64,000 bases of DNA from Diphasiastrum complanatum (taxonomy: Eukaryota > Streptophyta > Lycopodiopsida > Lycopodiales > Lycopodiaceae), in NCBI GenBank assembly GCA_029204225.1, contig CM055115.1, positions 9,111,466 through 9,175,465 of the forward strand, given 5' to 3'. The translations under genes were made by a program, and so were the position numbers. Below the pieces are notes generated by a model. It was given only the letters and a program-made list of their open reading frames with translations. It had not been told where the DNA came from and did no database searches. This document shows positions 57,593-64,000 of the stretch, piece by piece (position 1 is the first letter of the stretch; each line of letters opens with the position of its first letter).

Positions 57593-58537
57593 ATGCTTTT
57601 TGTAAATTCGCTGTGATCTCACGGTCATGGTGCTGCCAATATGTCATTTCACGACAATTTGTCGTCATGTCTGCAAAAATTGGAAGAGTCAATTGGAGAT
57701 AAGTTTTTCACAGTAGACTGGATGCAGTGTGCTGTGAATATTCTCAGATCTTCTCTTGCAGTCGTTTTGGATCTAGTGGAGAAGGTTGTTTTTCCACTAA
57801 AATGCTTTAGTACTCTGATGGATGAGACAATGCGACTTATGAATGTTTATAAAGCTTTGATGACGGGTATTTCCAGATTGCAAATTTATGGGCGGGTAGT
57901 CCATATAGCGGTTGAAGCTCTTCAAGCAGGTGGGGATGACTATGATACCATAGTTCAGGCTCTAAATAATTGCCGACGAGAGATTTCCAGAATACATCAA
58001 GCAAACAAGCAACTTGTTGATGTGAAACTTGAGGCAGAGGAGGAGCTTTGGAATTTGGGTAGCAGATATGCAAAGCAATTTGATCCTTGCGCAGTAATTT
58101 ACCCCATGAAGAGCATAATTTCTTTCGTTTCAATGATTCTTCTGTTTGGATTGCTTCACATGGATAGTTCTTACTCCGCTAAACTGATTGCGATTTGTTC
58201 GACGGGCGAATGGGGTAAATCTACGTCTAATTCACATCAAAGGCTTATCGAGCAAATTGGCTTGCGGTTCAGTGAGGAAACGAAAGAGAAAATTCTTCTA
58301 AGAGAATTTGGAAACATGCAAGCTCATGTGGATAATTTTTTCATTGAATTTCAGTCATTAGGAGAACAGGTTCCGCGCTCGTTGGAATTGCGACTGTCAG
58401 ATGTTACGGAGCTTCGGCATAGCTTAAACAGTCTGAACTGTGGTTTGGAAAGTTTGGAGTGCACCGTACGTGATCTTTTTGATGACATAGTCGCGGGTAG
58501 GACAAAACTCATTTCTGCAGTAAGGAAATTTTGTTGA
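57593..58537 (+). CDS. BPS1-like (BYPASS1/ROH1, DUF793) copy 3, best preserved
   Basis: The full-length frame has the family's 314 codons (945 bp with stop), with no indel. The first ATG (57593) is followed by TGA at codon 8 (57614-57616; CGA in the other copies), and its context has changed from GCCATGG to GCCATGC. Translation could begin at the next in-frame Met (57641), giving 298 residues from MSFHDNLSSCLQKLEESIGD to the end SAVRKFC. Features: a conserved LEESIGDKFFTVDWMQ start, an amphipathic helix around HQANKQLVDVKLEAEEELW, a hydrophobic MKSIISFVSMILLFGLL, and a C-terminal LFDDIVAGRTKLI. BPS1 proteins act in root-to-shoot signalling in Arabidopsis; the role here is inferred from family only. 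It may be functional or an early pseudogene. Confidence 0.65.
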
Positions 58538-59119
58538 GTGATTCTTCACTAGTTGCAAATCTAGAATGACTATCGCAAGATTATTTACTAGCTGGATATT
58601 GAGGAGTAACATGGCATCAAATTAACTGACAAAAATAGAACATCTTTTATCGTTGTTTATGTTTTTGAAAGGCAAGATAATTGAGTTCTACAATTTACTT
58701 GGTAGAGAAAATTGTAATTGTGATTGCTCTGTCTCATATGCTCGTGGCCTTTACTATGTCTCCTTTGTAGTATTACCATTGCGTCAGCATTTTGCTTAGA
58801 ATATATCTGAACGGGCACAAAGTTTTACAAGCCAAAAAGATAAGTTAATTCGTTAAGTGTCTTTCAATCAAAAGAGCATGAACAATATAATTTCATCACT
58901 ACGAGCTATAGGCATATGATCATCAATTGCAATCGTTTAAGGCAGAAGTTCAATAAACTCAAATTTGTGATTGCTCCCTGTTATACAATTCATGAAAGGA
59001 CAAACTGTTGGAATTGAAATCTTAAGTGTCCTACGATGGCAGAAATCTATCAATACAGTACTATTCAATGTTTACAGTGTACACACATCCTTGTCATAAG
59101 TACGCTATGTCATATATGC
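58538..59119. other. 3' flank of BPS1-like copy 3
   Basis: Matches 20552-21162 in L with small deletions (for example near 58890). The homology ends at CATATATG, about 59119, where the palindrome-rich region begins. Confidence 0.6.
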
Positions 59120-59189
59120 TATTCTATTTAAACGACAACAGATTTTGGGATCATAAAAACCCTTAGGCATAACTTGGTCAAATCTACAA

Positions 59190-60888
59190 GAGGCTTCAGT
59201 GCATAGCTCTAAGTCAAGCACTGCTCGAGTTAGACAATTTGAAATCTGCTTTATAGAACTCAAAAAGCAACAACATATGAGATGTCTGTACAATGGAATC
59301 ATGGCATACATCTAACTCGAGCACTGCTCAAATTAGACACCAACTCTGTCCAGATTACACACTCATACCAATTATAGCACTGCTCGAGTTCGACAATTTG
59401 GAATCTGGTCTATACAATTAAAAAAAGCAAACTTACAACATATGTCTACAAAGCCTTCCGAGCATACCTCTAACTCGAGCACTGCTCGAGTTGGACACCA
59501 AATTTTGTCCAGATTATACCCTCTTGAAAAGGATTCATATAATACTTGTACACTAAAAAATAGTCAAATATTATATGTCTACAAAAGGCTTTAGAGCATA
59601 GCTCTAATTCGAGAACTGCTCGAGTTAGACAAATTGAAATCTGCTTTATAGAACTAAAGAAAGAAATAGCATATGATATGTCTGTACAATGGAATCATGG
59701 CATACATCTAACTCAAGCACTGCTCAAGTTAGACACCAACTTTGTCCAGATTATACAATCCTGCCAATTATAGCAAGCCTGACAAAAGAATCATAGCATA
59801 TCTAATTCAAGCACTACTTGACTTCATTTTTTTTGGAATCTAGTCTACACAACTAAAAATGCAATCCAACATCATATGTCTACAAAGCTTCAGAGAATAC
59901 CTCTAACTCGAGCACTATTCGAGTTGGACACCAAAATTTTGTCCAGATTATACACTCTTGGCAATTATAGCAAGCCTGACAAAGGAACCATGGTCAAACT
60001 TCTGTTATGAATTGATCATTACCATTATGTTAGTTTGCATACCTAACTAGAGCACTTCTCGAGTTCCACAATTTGGAATCTAGTCTACACAACTAAAAAT
60101 GCAATCCAACATCATATGTCTGCACAGGCTTCAGAGCATAGCTCCAACTTGAGCACTGCTCGAGTTACACACCAAATTTTGTCAACATTATACACTCATG
60201 ATATAGTATTAATACTTGTTCAACTAAAAGACAATCAAATATCATATGTCTACAAAAGGCTTCAGAGCACAGCTCTAACTCGAGCACTGCTCGAGTTAGA
60301 CAATTTGAAATCTACTTTATAGAGCTCAAAAAGCAATAGCATATGAGATGTCTGTACAATGGAATCATGGCATACATCTAACTCAAGCACTGCTCAAGCT
60401 AGACACCAACTTTGTCTAGATTACACACTCCTACCAATTATAGCAAGCTTGACAAAGGAATCATGGCAAACCTAACTCGAGCACTGCTCGACTTCCACAA
60501 TTTGGAATCTGGTCTACACAACTAAAAATGCAATCTAACATCATATGTCTACAAAGGCTTCAGAGAATATCTCCAAATGAAGCATTGCTCAAGTTGGACA
60601 CCAACTTTTGTCCAGATTATACCCTCCTGACAAAGGATTCATATAATACATGTAGAACTGAAAAATAGTCGAATATGATATGTCTACAAAAGGCTTCAGA
60701 GCACAGCTCTAATTCGAGCACTACTCGAGTTTGAAAATTTGTAATCTACTTTATACAACTCAAAAAGCAATTGCTAATAATATGTCTATACAATGGAATC
60801 ATGGCATGCATCTGCCTCGAACATTGCTCAAGTTAGACACCAACTTTGTCTAGCCTATACACTCTTGGCAATTATAGCAAGCCTGACA

Positions 60889-60890
<2 letters not shown>
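59190..60890. repeat. higher-order repeat of CTCGAG palindromes
   Basis: Sixteen copies of a palindrome with arms TCTAACTCGAGCA and TGCTCGAGTTAGA around one central base. Starts: 59208, 59311, 59374, 59468, 59603, 59706, 59801, 59902, 60042, 60143, 60273, 60377, 60471, 60571, 60707, 60811. Flanks define four monomer types. Type 1 is followed by CAATTTGAAATCTGCTTTAT and types 2 and 4 by CACCAACTTTGTCCAGATTA or close variants. Type 3 lies between AATTATAGCAAGC and TTTGGAATCTGGTCTA. The order is 1-2-3-4, 1-2-3-4, 3-4, 1-2-3-4, 1-2, with a period of about 430 bp. Decay is mostly CG to CA/TG. Confidence 0.85.

Positions 60891-60891
<1 letters not shown>

Positions 60892-60938
<47 letters not shown>
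60892..60938. repeat. CT microsatellite
   Basis: About 20 uninterrupted TC units, then TTTCTCTT. It ends the first palindrome block. Confidence 0.95.
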
Positions 60939-60941
<3 letters not shown>

Positions 60942-62430
60942 AGTTTTCAGAATATTGCAGATATTTCTCTGGCATTGTGAACTCTAGCAAGGCGATATTC
61001 CTCAACGCCTTGGATATCTACTCGTGAAACATTTAATTTATGACTACATTGTTTTCAAGGAATACAATATAGCAATGCGCTAATATTCAAAGGGGTAGAG
61101 GTTTTCTAAGAGATCATTTAGACACATTGCGATTGAATGGCGATTTTGATAATGCTTGCAAGAGTATGGAGTCTTTGGAAATGTGCCTACCTTACTATTG
61201 CCACTACTATTGTACCTGTATGATCTTGTCACTTTCGTTGTACCTGCATGGACTATATGAACTTGTCGCTTCATTTTTCCTAAATGAATTGTAAATGCTA
61301 ATGCTGACTTAGAAGCGTAATCTCTGATTGTGTGCCTGTATGATTTTGTCGCTTTTGTTGTTCCTGTGTAATCTGTTATTGCTAATCTTGTCTGAGCAGC
61401 GTAATCTCTAATCGTATTCTCAAATCTTTGCTAGTGAAAACCTGGAGGGAAATTCAACTAGATTACTAATCTCTAGTATAATCTCTGCTCTCTAGATTGC
61501 TAATCTCTAGTCTAATCTAAGCTCTTCCAAGAGCCACGTTTCAAAAAATTTGCAAGTCACTAGTTTCTAGTCTCTAGTAGTCTAAAATTGGGAGAACCAA
61601 AATTCAAATTTAGTCAAGGTGAGAGTTTGGCATAGAAGTCTTATACCCAGTCGTTTCTTAATTAAAACATAAATAAGACATAATTTTGCCATGTGTTTTT
61701 ACAGCTTTTGCAATGCAATTTTGTTTTGGAAACACAAAAATGCATTTGGGAATATATATGTGAGCATTGATATCTATGATTCTAGTTTCCTTTGATAATT
61801 ATTTGAAATGTCTCACATATGTTTGAGCTCTTCTATATTTCACATATTAATTATGAAGTCATGTGTGTGTTATGAGACAATATATGAAGTCTCATGTATT
61901 ACTAGTAACATATCTGATGACTAATGTCATCAAATATATTAAACAATTTGTTTAAAATGTTTGTCTTGAACGTTTTTGGTGATACTTGACATATTGTAGC
62001 CATAGCCGATTTTATATTTTTGCTCTAATCTAATGTGGTGTATAGACTCCTTGTATTTACTAATAGGATGTTGTTCCATTACCAAACTACTAGCCTTTAA
62101 ATGAACAACTCTTTGTGTGATCAAATTTGCTCTAGACTTGAATTTTTGGAGTTTGAACAAAGATTGTTGTGTTATTAAATAATTTTTTTTGTTTCCTTAA
62201 AAAACAAAAATATCTTTTAAACCCTAATCAATGAAACTACCTAATGTAGTCCCAAAAATACTAGGTTTGAAATACACAAAGTCAGAAATACTAATGGTCA
62301 TGACTCATGAGAAATTCAAATGAATGATTTCTTTATCATGTCAATAAGTTGTCATTAGAACATTGGGGGAAAAATTGGGGGAAAAATTGCATACTTGTTT
62401 TTTGGACACCTTTACTATAGTCTTAAAAAA
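60939..62430. other. no gene seen; short local repeats
   Basis: AT-rich. Repeated CTAATCTCTAGT-type words at 61455-61590, and a tandem GGGGGAAAAATT duplication near 62365-62388. The phrases GTACCTGTATGATCTTGTC (61213) and GTGCCTGTATGATTTTGTC (61334) form a diverged direct repeat about 120 bp apart. Confidence 0.4.
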
Positions 62431-63720
62431 AATTAGATCCAGCCTACTCAAGCAGTGCTCGAGTTCTAGCCATTTCTTCTGCCCTCTCTATATGAACGCT
62501 TGTACTACAGTCTAGTCATTTTAGAACTTGAGGACTAACTCAAGTTGCAAGAGTTTTATAATGATACAAATTTATGGGTTCCTGTCTTGATTTGAAATTC
62601 CAACTTTGACATGTAACTCGAGCAATGCTCGACTTAGATACTGTTAATTGATAAGTGAAGATGCTAAACTTTATTGGTTTTGTATTTTGAGAGCGGAAGA
62701 GATGGTCAATCTTGTCTTTCTTTCCAAGAGTGTTTGACTTTGACATGGTGGGCAACCAGCTTCTACTTCTAGCTCGAGCACTGCTCGAGTTAAGACACCA
62801 ATTTAGGAAGTTTTTTTTTTTGAATTCACTAATATGGTTAAATTACTTTTTTGCACTCTTATCAAAGTATATGCAATCACCTTCTACCTCTAACCAGTGA
62901 GCACTGCTCAAGTTAGCCAAGAGATTATGTTGTTGATGTTCAATGTAGCACAAATTTCTCCATCCAACAATTGTGTTCCAACTTTGGCATGTAACTTGAG
63001 CAATGCTCAAGTTATAAACTTTTTATTGGTAAGTAAAAATATTGAAGTTTATTGGTTTTGTATTTTGAGAAGCTTTAACAGAAGTTCTAACAGTCTTATT
63101 TTTACAATGATGTTCTAGCACTGCTCGAGTTAGCCCAAATTATGTTATTGAAATTGAATGTGTCACAAGATTTGTCCAGGCACCAATTTTGATCCGACTT
63201 TGAAATGGCCGGAAACTAGCTTCTACTTCTAACTCAAGCACTACTCGAGTTAGGCAATTTTTTCGAATTTTTTTTTGGAACTCACCACTATGGAAAACCT
63301 ACAGATTTGCACTTTTATGAAAGTGGATTCAATTAGCTTTCCCCTCTAACTCGAGCATGGCTTGAGATAGCCAACATATTATGTTGTTGATGTTCAATGT
63401 AACACAAAATTTGTCCATCCGTCAAATGTGTTCCATATTTGACATGTAACTCGAGCAATGCTCGAGCTAGAAACTGTTTATTGGTAAATAAAAATACTGA
63501 ACTTTATTGGTTTCGTATTTTGAGAGCGGAAGAGGGGGTCAATCTTGTCTTCCTTTCCAGTAGTGTCCGACTTCGACATGGTGGGCAATCTGCTTCTACC
63601 TCTAACTCGAGCACTGCTCGAGTTAGCCAACAGATTATGTTGTTGATGTTCAATGTAGCACAAAATTTTTCCAATTGTGTTCCAACATTGACATGAAAGT
63701 TGAGCAATGCTCTAGTTATA
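62431..63720. repeat. second block of CTCGAG palindromes
   Basis: About eleven copies near 62436, 62610, 62770, 62895, 62993, 63114, 63233, 63346, 63446, 63605 and 63697. Two forms alternate: CTCGAGCA-C-TGCTCGAG followed by TTAGCCAA-AGATTATGTTG, and CTCGAGCA-A-TGCTCGAG followed by TTATAAACTGTTTATTGG. Their flanks differ from those of the first block, so only the palindrome is shared. The segment at 62550-62780 is repeated at 63420-63625 (TTTTGAGAGCGGAAGAG, GACATGGTGGGCAA). Confidence 0.8.
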
Positions 63721-63845
63721 AATTGTTTATTGGTAAGTAAAATGTTGAAGTTATTGTTTCGTATTTTCAGAAGCTTTAACAGAAGGAAGTTCTAACACTA
63801 CTATTTTTACAGTGATGGATCATTTGTAGGAATAATTGTTCCCCT

Positions 63846-63930
63846 TATGAGTGACATCGAGAATTTAGTAAAGATTGACAATAAGTATGAGTGACATCGA
63901 GAATTTAGTTTGACAATAAGTATAAGTGGT
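63846..63930. repeat. about 40-bp direct duplication
   Basis: TATGAGTGACATCGAGAATT occurs at about 63847 and 63887, both followed by TTTAGT...TTGACAATAAGTAT. Two units only. Confidence 0.8.
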
Positions 63931-64000
63931 ACTTTGAGGTTTTTGAGAATGGTTCTAAATTAGACATATTTTTCTTTGTGCTTTGGATTGATACAGGAAA

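Noticed and set aside
60793-60987. 64-codon frame with a Leu-Ser run
   Set aside because: Produced by the CT microsatellite.
59190-63720. CRISPR-like array of regularly spaced repeats
   Set aside because: Spacers belong to repeated families, spacing is irregular, no cas genes are present, and the DNA is plant nuclear; it is satellite-like.

Overview
The window is plant nuclear DNA. It holds plant-type Ty1/copia and Ty3/gypsy retrotransposon remains, primer-binding sites complementary to initiator tRNA-Met (TGGTATCAGAGC), and three copies of a gene resembling the plant-only BYPASS1 (BPS1/ROH1, DUF793) family. The species cannot be named from this sequence. The density of nested, decayed elements suggests a large, repeat-rich seed-plant genome; a gymnosperm is possible but that is a guess. 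No bacterial genes, rRNA, tRNA or CRISPR array was seen.

Layout. 1-6.4 kb: decayed flank with a Ty3 gag remnant, an LTR fragment, a cluster of short palindromes, an orphan LTR end with PBS, and copia scraps. 6.39-27.61 kb (left arm, L) and 29.93-46.90 kb (right arm, R) form a large imperfect inverted repeat around a 2.3 kb centre. Reading inward, each arm carries Copia-A scraps (integrase end), Copia-B (gag-protease-integrase-RT), a BPS1-like gene, a Copia-C gag fragment, Ty3 chromovirus LTR and integrase-chromodomain pieces, and an AT-rich inner segment. The arms differ by about 2% where I compared them, and by several large insertions or deletions. The centre (27.61-29.93 kb) holds a Copia-B 5' block, a Copia-A LTR with PBS, and a Copia-B gag fragment. 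44.85-50.13 kb is a 2.64 kb tandem duplication, followed by the best-preserved Copia-A reading frame (620 codons, minus strand). 53.73-59.12 kb is a third Copia-B + BPS1 segment, in direct orientation relative to L. 59.2-63.7 kb contains about 27 copies of a CTCGAG-based palindrome, partly in a higher-order repeat.

History that can be read. The third copy has an empty site where L and R carry a large insertion flanked by TGTACT. Inside that insertion in L sits a complete 5.0 kb LTR element without coding capacity (LARD-like, TSD GATAG). At the same LTR site in R, a Ty3 gag reading frame follows instead. Lesions common to all Copia-B copies (catalytic Asp to Asn in the protease) predate the duplications. 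The two different 4-bp frameshifts in the L and R BPS1 copies postdate them. Only the third BPS1 copy (57.6-58.5 kb) keeps a long open frame, starting from its second Met.

The only host-gene candidate is the BPS1-like family; everything else recognisable is mobile-element or satellite DNA. Homology calls come from reading motifs by eye, and sequence identities are eye estimates.
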